Below, in pieces: positions 1-7,507 of a stretch of DNA of 23,369 nucleotides (position 1 is the stretch's first letter; the number at the start of each line of letters is the position of its first letter). Location: positions 1 to 23,369 of the forward strand of contig CALESE010000048.1 of assembly GCA_937907205.1 (NCBI GenBank), read 5' to 3'. Both the position numbers and the translations under genes were made by a program. The notes under the pieces were generated by a model that was not told where the DNA came from, searched no databases, and was given only the letters and a program-made list of their open reading frames with translations. The stretch is from an uncultured Romboutsia sp. (GTDB lineage Bacteria; Bacillota; Clostridia; Peptostreptococcales; Peptostreptococcaceae).

Positions 1-104
1 CAACATAAATATAAAGTGTTGCACTTGTATTGACAATCTATCATATAAAAATAAAATTGTATAAATAACTTTCTATATAAAAAACTTTTTAAATCTATTT
101 TAAA

Positions 105-473
105 TTACATAGCTCTAGCAGGAAATACTGCATCTAACATTCCAATAACAACAGCTGCTAATATTGCTCCTAAAATAGATACTCCCATGTGAGGAACTAA
201 ATACTGCGCTAAATATATTATTATTACTGCAATTAAAAATCCTTTTATACCTTTTCCAAATGGAGATGCATCAATTCCCATAAATGATTCTACTAAATAA
301 TCTAATCCTGATATTACAACAGCAGCTATTAAGAATGACCAAATTCCATTTATTGTAAATCCTGGAGTTACAAATGAAGTTATCATTAAAATAACTGCAA
401 CTAGTAAAAACCTACCTATCCATCTTAATATACTACCATCATTTCCTCTTTTTTTATCATTGTCATATCCCAT
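105..473 (-). CDS. Small YvlD/holin superfamily IV-like membrane protein
   Basis: A 122-residue protein with a short charged N-terminus (MGYDNDKKRGND) and four predicted membrane segments at about residues 19-35, 41-59, 76-93 and 97-116. This is the usual layout of the four-TMS 'phage holin superfamily IV' (YvlD-like) family. The family name comes from phage holins, but chromosomal copies are common in Firmicutes and there is no phage gene or endolysin nearby, so a lysis role is unlikely. I chose the ATG at 473 because the longer frame starts at a GTG lying inside the ribosome binding site AAAGGAGTG. No terminator or clear promoter was found. Family assignment is fairly secure from the hydrophobic pattern and the short conserved turns; the cellular function is unknown. 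Confidence 0.7.
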   Translation of the reverse strand: MGYDNDKKRGNDGSILRWIGRFLLVAVILMITSFVTPGFTINGIWSFLIAAVVISGLDYLVESFMGIDASPFGKGIKGFLIAVIIIYLAQYLVPHMGVSILGAILAAVVIGMLDAVFPARAM

Positions 474-611
474 AGAAGACACTCCTTTAATAAAATTATT
501 TTTGTTTTATACAAAGTAGATTATTATACTATAATTTCATCTTACAATTATATATTAACCGCTTTATTAAATAATATTCTTTATAATATTTTTAATATAT
601 TTGTTAATATT

Positions 612-1220
612 TCATCTATAAAAAATTTCTCCAAATGGTGCATGATTGTATATATCTTGTGAATCTTTACCATCAATTAATACTTTTAATCCTTTTATCC
701 ACTTACCTTTGTATTCTTTTTGAAGTAATGTTTCTATTATTGTAGTTTGACTTATATATCCACCTGTAGATCCTGCAAAGTGCTTTGACCAAGCATCTGT
801 AACTTCATTTACTAAATTTATAGTTGCTATATTTTCTTCATCTATTCCCTTAAGTATTATTTTTGCATTACCTTCTTTAAAATATTCTTTTTGTAATGCT
901 ATACATAATTCATTAAGCTTTTCTTCTAAAGATTTACTTTCATCCATTGTTAAACTTAAAAACTCAATTTTTTTATCAGTATCATTATAATCTAATGTAT
1001 ATATTTTAAATTCAGATTCTTCTTTTTTATCATCTTCATATTTGTTGCTTTCACCTTCTTTATTTGATTTATCTTCTTTATTTTTGATTTTTGTACTATT
1101 ATTTGTTTGTTCTTGATTTTGAACATGTCTCTGCTCATTTTGTTTATTATCTATATTATTTGAGCATCCTACTAAAGATAAACTAAATAAAATTGCTATT
1201 ATACTCACCTTAATTTTCAT
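612..1220 (-). CDS. Lipoprotein with GerMN-like domain
   Basis: A 202-residue protein with a typical lipoprotein signal: KIK basic start, hydrophobic core, and LVGC lipobox with Cys19. A long Lys/Glu/Asn-rich hydrophilic linker follows (about residues 20-75). The C-terminal ~115 residues resemble a GerMN domain: an ATINLVNEV strand, a central region containing SQTTIIETLL, and a late segment ending in a 'KVLIDGKDSQ' turn. GerMN domains occur in spore-envelope and germination proteins such as GerM and in lipoproteins such as LpqB, so a cell-surface or sporulation role is plausible but inferred. The start at 1220 is preferred over the upstream ATG at 1250 because it is preceded by a GGGGATG-type ribosome binding site and immediately begins the signal peptide. 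Confidence 0.62.
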   Translation of the reverse strand: MKIKVSIIAILFSLSLVGCSNNIDNKQNEQRHVQNQEQTNNSTKIKNKEDKSNKEGESNKYEDDKKEESEFKIYTLDYNDTDKKIEFLSLTMDESKSLEEKLNELCIALQKEYFKEGNAKIILKGIDEENIATINLVNEVTDAWSKHFAGSTGGYISQTTIIETLLQKEYKGKWIKGLKVLIDGKDSQDIYNHAPFGEIFYR

Positions 1221-1414
1221 AAAAACATCCCCGTTATAAATATATTCCACTTTATATGTATATTACCATACACAACAACGAAATACTAATTTTTTCTATA
1301 ATAAATATTTACATTATTCATTAAGTATTTTTGAGTATTTTACAAACTTTGATATTCTTTTCTAAAATATATATTTTATTAACGTATATATTCTTCCATT
1401 TATAACATTCATAT

Positions 1415-1445
1415 AAAAAATTGAGTGTATTCAAGTCATACACTC
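1415..1445 (-). terminator. Intrinsic terminator after the broken gene at 1450-1788
   Basis: On the minus strand an 8-bp perfect stem (GAGTGTAT / ATACACTC) encloses a 7-nt loop and is followed by AATTTTTTAT. It lies just past the stop codon of the frame ending at 1450. Confidence 0.7.
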
Positions 1446-1449
1446 ATCT

Positions 1450-1788
1450 TTATTTAAAGTATTTACCATAAGGTTTAAAATAATTTAATTCTTCTATTAC
1501 TTCATCTAATAGATTTATATTTTTTTCAATCGGTTTATCAATTAACCCTTCTAAATAGTTAAACAATACTTGGCCATTCCACTCCATAACAAATCCAGAT
1601 AGGTTTACTTTATCTTTACTTTCTAAAATTATAATTATTAAATTACCAGTACTTATTTTATTCATGTATGAATCTTTATCTTCTGTATTAAGATTATTTA
1701 AGTGTTTTATAATAATTTCTATTTATGATTTTTCATTTTCATTTAACAAACGTTGAATAATATTTTTATCTTCTATTTTATAAATCAT
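1450..1788 (-). pseudogene. Small hypothetical gene with an in-frame TAA
   Basis: Reading from an ATG at 1788, one frame runs to a stop at 1450 (112 codons plus stop) with a single interruption: a TAA at 1723-1725 after 21 codons. Upstream of the stop the frame reads MIYKIEDKNIIQRLL...; downstream it reads IEIIIKHLNNLNTEDKDSY and joins without a shift to the 71-residue open frame that starts MNKISTGNLIII. The remainder contains a plausible WNGQVLFNYLEG segment. Neither half is recognisable. The ATG at 1665 lacks a convincing ribosome binding site, so the 71-residue piece is probably not an independent gene. The charged/hydrophobic pattern on both sides and the terminator just downstream suggest a once-functional gene. 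Alternatives are a sequencing error at the stop or a chance open frame. Confidence 0.45.
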
Positions 1789-2039
1789 CGCTTAAATCAT
1801 AATACAAAAATATCCTAATAGATATTAAAGTTCCATCATGTAGCTACTAACACAGATCATATAAAACATATAACTAAAAATATTATCATAAGTAGCTTGG
1901 CATACTAATTCTAATATAGAAAAATACCTAATCCTTTTTTAATTATCTTTAAAAGTTTAGGATTTTTGATAAGTGAATAAACCTCTAATTTTTTTCTTTC
2001 ATTTTCTACTACACCTTATTTTATTATTAAATATTATTT
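1789..2039 (-). other. Intergenic stretch with possible gene remnants
   Basis: There is no intact gene here. Two short minus-strand open stretches without start codons stand out: 2015 down to 1911 (GVVENERKKLEVYSLIKNPK... ending ...KKGLGIFLY, stop) and, in another frame, about 1911 down to 1825 (ELVCQATYDNIFSYMFYM..., stop). In DNA this AT-rich, two adjoining open stretches of about 30 codons may be pieces of a decayed gene, but chance is not excluded. No clear terminator for the gene pair upstream was found. Confidence 0.2.
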
Positions 2040-2192
2040 TTAGTATTTATCATACTTATCAAAGTCTTCATTTTTCTTTTCTTTTTGTCTTTCTATAATT
2101 TTCACTATTAATAATACTATACTTCCTATAATTATTATAAATGGTATTGCTAACGAAAGAAAAATTGAAAATATAAACCCTATACTATTCAT
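2040..2192 (-). CDS. 50-residue single-pass membrane peptide overlapping the YbjQ gene
   Basis: A small open frame whose ATG (2190-2192) lies inside the end of the YbjQ-family gene: GATGAATAG gives the new ATG and the old TAG with an 8-nt overlap, a classic arrangement for translational coupling. The product starts MNSIGFIFSIFLSLAIPFII, continues as one hydrophobic helix to about residue 33, and ends in a strongly charged tail (ERQKEKKNEDFDKYDKY). This is an N-terminal anchor with a cytoplasmic hydrophilic tail. The only ribosome binding sequence is GAGG abutting the ATG, which fits reinitiation after YbjQ. I do not recognise a family. A role next to YbjQ at the membrane is a guess from position only. 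Confidence 0.55.
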   Translation of the reverse strand: MNSIGFIFSIFLSLAIPFIIIIGSIVLLIVKIIERQKEKKNEDFDKYDKY

Positions 2193-2505
2193 CCTCTACA
2201 ACAACCCCTGTGCCATAAGCTAACATCTCTGCTGCTCCTTGCATTACTGCTGCTGAAGTTAACCTAAATCCTATTATAGCATTGGCACCTTGATTTTTTG
2301 CATCTTCAACCATTCTCGCTATAGCAATTTTTCTAGCTTCTGTAAGCATTTCATCATATCCATTAAGTTCTCCACCTACAAGCTGTTTAAAACTAGCTCC
2401 AATATCTTTTCCTATATGCTTTGATCTTACAGTACTTCCTTTTACTAATCCTTTAACCTCTGTAATCTTTTTACCTGGTACATTTTCAATAGTTAGAATT
2501 ATCAT
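2185..2505 (-). CDS. YbjQ/UPF0145 family protein
   Basis: A 106-residue protein matching the YbjQ (UPF0145, DUF74) family over its full expected length. Visible hallmarks are the N-terminal EVKGLVKGSTVRSKHIGKDI, the central GGELNGYDEMLTEARKIAIARM, and the alanine-rich QGANAIIGFRL segment followed by a Gly-rich end (YGTGVVVEDE). Family members form small beta-rich pentamers; a heavy-metal-binding name is used in some databases, but the biochemical function is not established. The start has an excellent ribosome binding site (AAGGAGG, 7 nt upstream). The 3' end overlaps a 50-residue membrane peptide, suggesting a two-gene unit. Confidence 0.9.
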   Translation of the reverse strand: MIILTIENVPGKKITEVKGLVKGSTVRSKHIGKDIGASFKQLVGGELNGYDEMLTEARKIAIARMVEDAKNQGANAIIGFRLTSAAVMQGAAEMLAYGTGVVVEDE

Positions 2506-2568
2506 ATAAATCCTCCTTTATACATTATATTTATAATACAGTTTATTGATATCATATTTTAAACAAAC

Positions 2569-3447
2569 TTATTTTATTGTATTTAAAAACTCTATTATAC
2601 TTTTAGATGTTATTTGAAGTTGTTTCTCTTGACTTATCACAGCTTCATTATCTCCATTTTGCTTTCCATAATCACCAAACTGTGCATGATTTCCACCTTC
2701 TATTTCTACATAAGTTGCATCAATTGGTAACTTTTGTTTTGCTTCAATAAGTTTTTTAAAGTTTAAAACTCCATCTTTACTTCCCCATATAGATAAAACT
2801 TCCATATTAGAACTTATTAGTTCATTATTACTTGGATATGATGCAAGGAATATTACACCAGAAATTAAATCTTTGTTTTCAGTAGCAAATTTAGCTGCAG
2901 CAGTACCTCCTAATGAATGTCCACCAACTATCCAAGTTTTTATATCTTTATGTTCATTTATAACTTCTTTAGCTTTATTTGGTGAAAATATAGGCAGATT
3001 TAGTGTTGCATTAACTATTACAACTTTATATCCATTTTTAGCTATATTCTTAGCAAGAGGTGCATAAGATTCAATATCAACCTTAGCTCCAGGATACAGT
3101 ATAAGTCCTTTTGTTACCTTATTTTCTTTAGGTGTAAATGTTATAAACTTATCTTTACTAACCTCTACATAGTTGTCACTAATTAATGATAAGTGAGCAA
3201 GTTCCTGAGGCTTATATGTTTTATTAGCATAAATAAAAAATATAAAAATACCTATTATTAAAGCTATTAATGTGTACTTTATTATCTTTTTTATTCTATC
3301 TAAATTTATAGTTTTTTTATCATTATTATACTCTTGATTATCTTCTTCCATATTTTGAAGTTTTGCTTCTAAAAGCGGTCTTTCAAGCTCCATAGTTATA
3401 CTAGATGTGTCATAAATCCTCTTTGGATTTTTATTAGTGTCTTTCAT
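2569..3447 (-). CDS. Membrane-anchored alpha/beta hydrolase
   Basis: A 292-residue protein: about 50 charged N-terminal residues, one membrane helix (about 52-75), then an extracytoplasmic-looking alpha/beta hydrolase domain. The nucleophile elbow is GGHSLGG with Ser178; the acid is probably Asp225 (WGSKDGVL) and the base His254 (EGGNHAQFGDYG). The early strand LILYPGAKVDIESYAPLAKN is typical of dienelactone-hydrolase-like and alpha/beta hydrolase families in Firmicutes. Substrate unknown: carboxylesterase or lipase-like are the likely classes. The start has a good ribosome binding site (TTGGAGG). It is a single-gene unit between the codA terminator and YbjQ. A 14-bp inverted repeat lies about 120 bp upstream. 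Confidence 0.85.
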   Translation of the reverse strand: MKDTNKNPKRIYDTSSITMELERPLLEAKLQNMEEDNQEYNNDKKTINLDRIKKIIKYTLIALIIGIFIFFIYANKTYKPQELAHLSLISDNYVEVSKDKFITFTPKENKVTKGLILYPGAKVDIESYAPLAKNIAKNGYKVVIVNATLNLPIFSPNKAKEVINEHKDIKTWIVGGHSLGGTAAAKFATENKDLISGVIFLASYPSNNELISSNMEVLSIWGSKDGVLNFKKLIEAKQKLPIDATYVEIEGGNHAQFGDYGKQNGDNEAVISQEKQLQITSKSIIEFLNTIK

Positions 3448-3566
3448 AATATACCTCCAAGTAAATATATCTCATTATATTTTATCATATGTTAAAGTGT
3501 TTTTCATTAAAGTAAATAATTTGTAATAATATTATTATATTAATCCACTTTAAATTTTCTACATCT

Positions 3567-3604
3567 ATATATATCAATTTCACTATATTAAAATTGATAT
3601 ATAT
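3567..3604. repeat. 14-bp perfect inverted repeat upstream of the hydrolase gene
   Basis: ATATATATCAATTT (3567-3580) and AAATTGATATATAT (3591-3604) are perfect inverted copies with a 10-nt spacer. There is no U tract on either side, so it is not an obvious terminator. The position, about 120 bp upstream of the hydrolase start and just past the codA terminator, would suit an operator, but AT-rich sequence makes such repeats less significant. Confidence 0.45.
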
Positions 3605-3630
3605 TATAAATAATTCATCTAAAAAATAAT

Positions 3631-3660
3631 AAAAAGATACCCATAATTGAGTATCTTTTT
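3631..3660 (-). terminator. codBA intrinsic terminator
   Basis: AAAAAGATAC (3631-3640) pairs perfectly with GTATCTTTTT (3651-3660) around a 10-nt loop. On the minus strand the hairpin is followed by ATTATTTTTT. It lies immediately after the codA stop codon. Confidence 0.85.
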
Positions 3661-3667
3661 ATCTATC

Positions 3668-4930
3668 TTACTTTTTGAAATCTATAATTTCTTTTTTTCC
3701 TAACATTACATTTGTTTCACTTAGAGTAGTATGTGCTATTACATTACCTTCTCTTATTGAGTAATAAACAGGTACTTGTCTTCTTATAGCATCATATCCA
3801 TTTTCAGCAGGCAGTATTATCATATTCCCTGGCTTTCCTACTTCTATACCATATTTATCACATATATTAAGTGTCTTTGCACTATTATTTGTTATTAAAT
3901 CAATCGATTCATTTATTTGACTATATCCCATCATTTGACACACATGAAGTCCCATATGAAGAACTTGTAACATATTTCCCGTACCAAGTGGATTCCATGG
4001 ATCCATTATATCATCATGACCAAAACATACATTTATATTGGATTCTACCATTTCTTTAACTCTTGTTACACCCCTTCTCTTTGGGTATGTATCAAATCTA
4101 CCTTGAAGATGTATATTAACTAATGGATTTGCTATAAAATTTATACCACTCATTTTTAGTAATCTAAATAGTTTGTAAGCATAAGCTCCATTGTATGAGT
4201 GCATTGCAGTTGTATGACTTGCAGTAACTTTATGACCCATATTATTTTCATATGCTCTTGTTGCAAGAACTTCTACGAATCTTGATTGCTCATCATCGAT
4301 TTCGTCACAATGAACATCTATTAGTACATCATATTTTTTTGCAAGTTCAAAGATTTTGTCAATAGACTCTACACCGTACTCCCTTGTAAATTCAAAGTGA
4401 GGTATTGCTCCTATTACATCTGCTCCTAGCTTTAGAGCTTCTTCAAGTAGCTCTAGCCCATTAGGATATGATAATATTCCTTCTTGTGGGAATGCAACAA
4501 TTTGAAGTGTTACATAATCCTTTAACTCTTCTCTTAACTCAACCATCGCTTTTATGGCTGTTAAGTTAGGGTCTGTTGTATCAACATGAGTTCTTATAAA
4601 TTGTATACCATTAGCTACTTGCCACGTTATAGCTTTTCTTGCTCTAGTCTTTACATCTTCTATAGTTAAAAATTCTTTTCTTTCTGACCAACGCTCTATT
4701 CCCTCAAATAATGTACCACTTTCATTCCATTTAGGCTCCCCAGCAGTTAAAGTAGTATCTAAATGAATATGAGGCTCTATAAATGGTGGTATAACTAAAA
4801 ATCCATTTGCATCTATTACTTCTTCATTAGAAATTTCTATATTTGGCTCTATTTTAGCTATTATTCCATTTTCGATTAATATATCTACTAAATTATCATT
4901 ATTTCTTAACTTTGCATTTTTTATTAACAT
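3668..4930 (-). CDS. codA: Cytosine deaminase
   Basis: A 420-residue amidohydrolase that deaminates cytosine to uracil and ammonia in the cytoplasm, for pyrimidine salvage. All metal and catalytic residues known from E. coli CodA are present at a constant offset of seven: His54 and His56 (EPHIHLDTT), His207 (DVHCDE), catalytic Glu210, His239 (TASHTTAMHSYNG) and Asp306 (FGHDDIMDPW). Other near-identical blocks are QIVAFPQEGILSYPNG and ANPLVNIHLQGRFDTY. Length fits the family (E. coli about 427). I start at the ATG at 4930, which has the ribosome binding site GGGAGGA; the longer open frame to 5017 overlaps codB and has no counterpart in the family. It lies 46 bp downstream of codB in the same unit, ends at a terminator, and is probably controlled by the PyrR-type leader ahead of codB. 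Confidence 0.97.
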   Translation of the reverse strand: MLIKNAKLRNNDNLVDILIENGIIAKIEPNIEISNEEVIDANGFLVIPPFIEPHIHLDTTLTAGEPKWNESGTLFEGIERWSERKEFLTIEDVKTRARKAITWQVANGIQFIRTHVDTTDPNLTAIKAMVELREELKDYVTLQIVAFPQEGILSYPNGLELLEEALKLGADVIGAIPHFEFTREYGVESIDKIFELAKKYDVLIDVHCDEIDDEQSRFVEVLATRAYENNMGHKVTASHTTAMHSYNGAYAYKLFRLLKMSGINFIANPLVNIHLQGRFDTYPKRRGVTRVKEMVESNINVCFGHDDIMDPWNPLGTGNMLQVLHMGLHVCQMMGYSQINESIDLITNNSAKTLNICDKYGIEVGKPGNMIILPAENGYDAIRRQVPVYYSIREGNVIAHTTLSETNVMLGKKEIIDFKK

Positions 4931-4976
4931 ATTTATCCTCCCAAGATACTTTGATTTATTAACTGCACATTTGTTA

Positions 4977-6233
4977 TTAAGCAGCTTTGTTTGATATATT
5001 ATTTTTTTCTTTGTCACTTATTTTGCTTAATACAACATAAGTGATTATTGCTACTATTACTGAGTTTAAAGGTGTTATTCCCGGTATTACATACGCTCCT
5101 ATAACTCCTGCTACCCAAGCTATTATTGCATTTATATTAATGTTTTTAAACTTTGCATCTTTAAATTCTGTGTATTTTCTTTTATTTAATATAAAGTAAT
5201 CTGCTATTATTACAGCACCTGTTGCTGGTATGAATGAGTTTAATAAATTTAACCATCCCATAAAGTTGTTGTATAAAAACATTGCTAATAATGTACCTAT
5301 TATACCATTTATTATAACCATTCTACTTTTTGGTTGTTTAGTTATATTTGCAAATCCAAGACCTGAACCATAAAGTGCATTATCATTAGTTGTCCAAATA
5401 TTAAGTCCTAGTATTATTATTGCTGGTATTATAAGTCCTTGTGTAAACATAACTTCTGCTATATCAGCTTGACCTGTAACCATAGCACCTATAGCACCAA
5501 ATGCTAACATTAATGAATTACCTATTAAAAATGCTATCACAGTAGTACTTACTGCTGTCTTTTTATCTTTAGAAAATCTAGTAAAATCCGCTGTTAATGT
5601 TCCACCACTTATAAATGTACCTACAACTGATGCAAGTGCTGCACTCATAGTCATAGTTCCTGTTGGTTCTATTGAAAGTAATCCTGCAAATCCTCCAACA
5701 TCTCCTATTGCTTTACCTGCTGATATGCTTCCAAGTATTGCTATTGATGGAACTGCTATCATACTTAATATTGTAAGTGATTTCATTCCAAAAAATGCTG
5801 TTGCTGTCATTAATAATCCAGATAATAAAACTAATAAACCTACATTAATTCCAGTAACCTTTGAAACTGGTATTGCAAACATTGCAACACCTACTCCAAA
5901 CCAACCTACTTGTGTAGCTGATACTAAAAATGACACAAGATATGAACCTTTTTCTCCAAATGAATATCTTGCTAATAAATGTGTTGAAAGTCCTGTATCT
6001 CCTGCCATATAAGCTAAAAGACCTGTATAAACACAAAGTATTATATTACCTATTATTACTGCACTTATAAACTTTTCCATACTAAGACTAGTACCTAAAT
6101 TACCTCCAGCCAACATACTTGCTGAGAAAAATGTAAATCCTAGCATTACAACTAACATTGATATAAATCCTTTTTTCTCACTATTTGGTATTGCCTCTAG
6201 TGAATAATCATGATCTTGATGTTTTTTACTCAT
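4977..6233 (-). CDS. codB: Cytosine permease
   Basis: A 418-residue NCS1-family transporter that imports cytosine, supplying CodA. It has about 12 hydrophobic segments. The N-terminal region closely follows E. coli CodB: MLGFTFFSASMLAGGNLGTS, THLLARYSFGEKGS and the TQVGWFGVGVAMFAIPV stretch in the substrate-site helix; TADFTRFSKDKKTA is also typical of NCS1 proteins. Length is as expected. The start at 6233 has a GAGGGAGAG ribosome binding site. It is the first gene of codBA, downstream of a promoter at 6433-6461 and a leader with a PyrR-type hairpin and terminator, so transcription into codB is predicted to depend on UMP level. Confidence 0.96.
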   Translation of the reverse strand: MSKKHQDHDYSLEAIPNSEKKGFISMLVVMLGFTFFSASMLAGGNLGTSLSMEKFISAVIIGNIILCVYTGLLAYMAGDTGLSTHLLARYSFGEKGSYLVSFLVSATQVGWFGVGVAMFAIPVSKVTGINVGLLVLLSGLLMTATAFFGMKSLTILSMIAVPSIAILGSISAGKAIGDVGGFAGLLSIEPTGTMTMSAALASVVGTFISGGTLTADFTRFSKDKKTAVSTTVIAFLIGNSLMLAFGAIGAMVTGQADIAEVMFTQGLIIPAIIILGLNIWTTNDNALYGSGLGFANITKQPKSRMVIINGIIGTLLAMFLYNNFMGWLNLLNSFIPATGAVIIADYFILNKRKYTEFKDAKFKNININAIIAWVAGVIGAYVIPGITPLNSVIVAIITYVVLSKISDKEKNNISNKAA

Positions 6234-6262
6234 AGATGTCTCTCCCTCTTTAAGTACCTAAA

Positions 6263-6292
6263 CAAAAACCTCTTGCTTAGCAAGAGGTTTTC
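6263..6292 (-). terminator. Leader terminator (attenuator) ahead of codB
   Basis: A 12-bp perfect stem (6265-6276 with 6280-6291) with a 3-nt loop; on the minus strand it reads AAAACCUCUUGC-UAA-GCAAGAGGUUUU and is followed by UGUUU. It sits inside the codBA leader, about 30 bp upstream of the codB start. Its 5' arm can instead pair with upstream leader bases 6373-6383: GGUUUUC with GAAAACC, plus GCAA with UUGC around a 2-nt bulge. That would be the antiterminator. Confidence 0.85.
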
Positions 6293-6375
6293 TTAAATAT
6301 TTTATTAATCTTTAAAATTATACTTTAGTAATTTTTATATGATTTTAATAAAATATTTTAATTTTCATTTCCGAA

Positions 6376-6409
6376 AACCTTGCCAGCTTCTCTGAACTGG
6401 ATTAAAGGT
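6376..6409 (-). promoter_or_regulatory. PyrR-type RNA binding hairpin (anti-antiterminator) in the codBA leader
   Basis: On the minus strand the leader folds into an outer stem ACCUU/AAGGU, an internal loop, and an inner stem-loop CCAGUU-CAGAGA-AGCUGG. The 14-nt core AGUUCAGAGAAGCU (6398 down to 6385) matches the known PyrR-binding consensus ARUCCNGNGAGGYU at all but two positions. Those two (C to U and G to A) are the bases that would pair with each other, so the stem is kept as a U-A pair. PyrR bound to UMP stabilises this hairpin in pyr leaders, blocks the antiterminator and lets the terminator form. No pyrR gene is in the window. The attenuation model is inference from sequence and pairing. 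Confidence 0.82.
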
Positions 6410-6432
6410 ACTTTTTTTATTTTATTAAAATT

Positions 6433-6461
6433 ATTATATAGTATATGTCGAATCTTGTAAA
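6433..6461 (-). promoter_or_regulatory. Sigma-A-type promoter of codBA
   Basis: On the minus strand TTTACA (6461-6456) is separated by exactly 17 bp from TATAAT (6438-6433). Transcription would start near 6426, directly ahead of the PyrR-type hairpin, giving a leader of about 190 nt. It begins only 15 bp past the stop of the upstream BMP-type gene. Confidence 0.85.
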
Positions 6462-6475
6462 TAGTTTTTTATAAA

Positions 6476-7507
6476 TTATTCCTTAGGAACTACTATCTCC
6501 CCTGAAACAACTTTACCAACTTGTTCATTTACATAATCAATTACTTCTTTTGGAACATTTTTATCAGTTGTTGGAGCTAAACCTACAGCATTATTATCAA
6601 GTCCATAAACTTTTATTTCTCCACCTGCAAATTTACCATTTTTTAAATCTTTTACAGTATTATATACACCTTCATTTACTTTTTTCATAGCTGAAGTTAT
6701 AACTGTATCTGGAGCTACTTCATTTTGATCTCTATCAACACCTATAGCAAATTTACCTTGTTCTTTAGCAACTTCTATTACACCTAAACCAACGTCACCA
6801 GCTGCTGAGAATATTATATCAGCACCATTTGAATACATTTGTTGCCCTATTGATTTACCTTTAGCTGAATCTGTAAAAGTATTTGCATATTGAACTAAAA
6901 CTTGTGCCTTTGGATTAGCTTCTTTAACACCTGCTTTATATCCTGCCTCAAATCTTTTTATAACTACACCTTCTATACCACCAACAAATCCAACTTTATT
7001 ACTCTTTGTCATTTTACCAGCTACTAAACCAACAACATATCCTGCTTGTTCTTCACTAAAAGTTATACAAGATACATTATCTGGAGTTTCATCACCATAA
7101 TCAGCGTCAACTATAGCAAATTTTTGATCTGGATAGTTTTTAGCAGCATTAAGTATAGCATCTGATAATTTAAATCCAACACCTATTATTAAATCATTTC
7201 CTTGGTCTATTGCAGTTTCTATGTTTGTAGTATACTCTTTGGTCTATTGCAGTTTCTATGTTTGTAGTATACTCTGAGTCTTGGTTAGACTCTATATACC
7301 CAACTTCTACTCCTAAATCCTCTTTAGCTTTTTGTAACCCTTCCCATGAAGATTGATTAAATGATCTATCATTTATTCCACCAACACCTGTTATCATAGT
7401 TATTTTTAGTTTATTATCATTTTTTTCTCATTACCACCACATCCAACTAATGACAATGCAGATATAATTATTGCTGTTGTTAAACATATTACTTTTTTTA
7501 ATTTCAT
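6476..7507 (-). pseudogene. BMP-family (PnrA/Med-like) substrate-binding lipoprotein, disrupted twice
   Basis: Basic membrane protein family, the nucleoside-type ABC substrate-binding lipoproteins. The start at 7507 has AGGAGGATTTAAA upstream and a lipoprotein signal ending LSLVGC followed by GGNEK. Two lesions follow. First, a run of seven A (plus-strand T at 7420-7426) would need eight to join the signal peptide to the mature frame (NDNKLKITMITGVGGIND). Second, a 37-bp tandem duplication at 7202-7275 shifts the frame after SEYTTNIETAIDQ, giving RVYYKHRNC... and a stop at 7194. Correcting both restores about 331 residues, a normal family length, through GNDLIIGVGFKLSDA, KVGFVGGIEG and DVGLGVIEVAKEQG to the C-terminus. 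The two lesions cancel in net frame (+36), but the middle segment is out of frame and hits a stop at once. No ABC ATPase or permease genes are adjacent. Confidence 0.85.
7202..7275. repeat. 37-bp perfect tandem duplication inside the BMP gene
   Basis: Positions 7202-7238 and 7239-7275 are identical; both start TTGGTCTATTGCAG and end GTATACTCT. Removing one copy restores the reading frame across SEYTTNIETAIDQ into GNDLIIGVG. The exact ends of the unit are ambiguous by a few bases because of microhomology. Confidence 0.95.

Noticed and set aside
19..57. Plus-strand promoter-like TTGACA with TAAAAT
   Set aside because: Nothing is encoded downstream on the plus strand; such matches are frequent in AT-rich DNA.
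105..473. Evidence of prophage from the holin-like gene
   Set aside because: No other phage gene, integrase or attachment site is present, and the family is common on chromosomes.
4931..5017. N-terminal extension of codA overlapping codB
   Set aside because: The ATG at 4930 has a strong ribosome binding site and matches the E. coli CodA numbering with a constant offset.
7202..7275. CRISPR-like or regulatory repeat
   Set aside because: Only two directly abutting copies lie inside a coding sequence; it is a simple tandem duplication.
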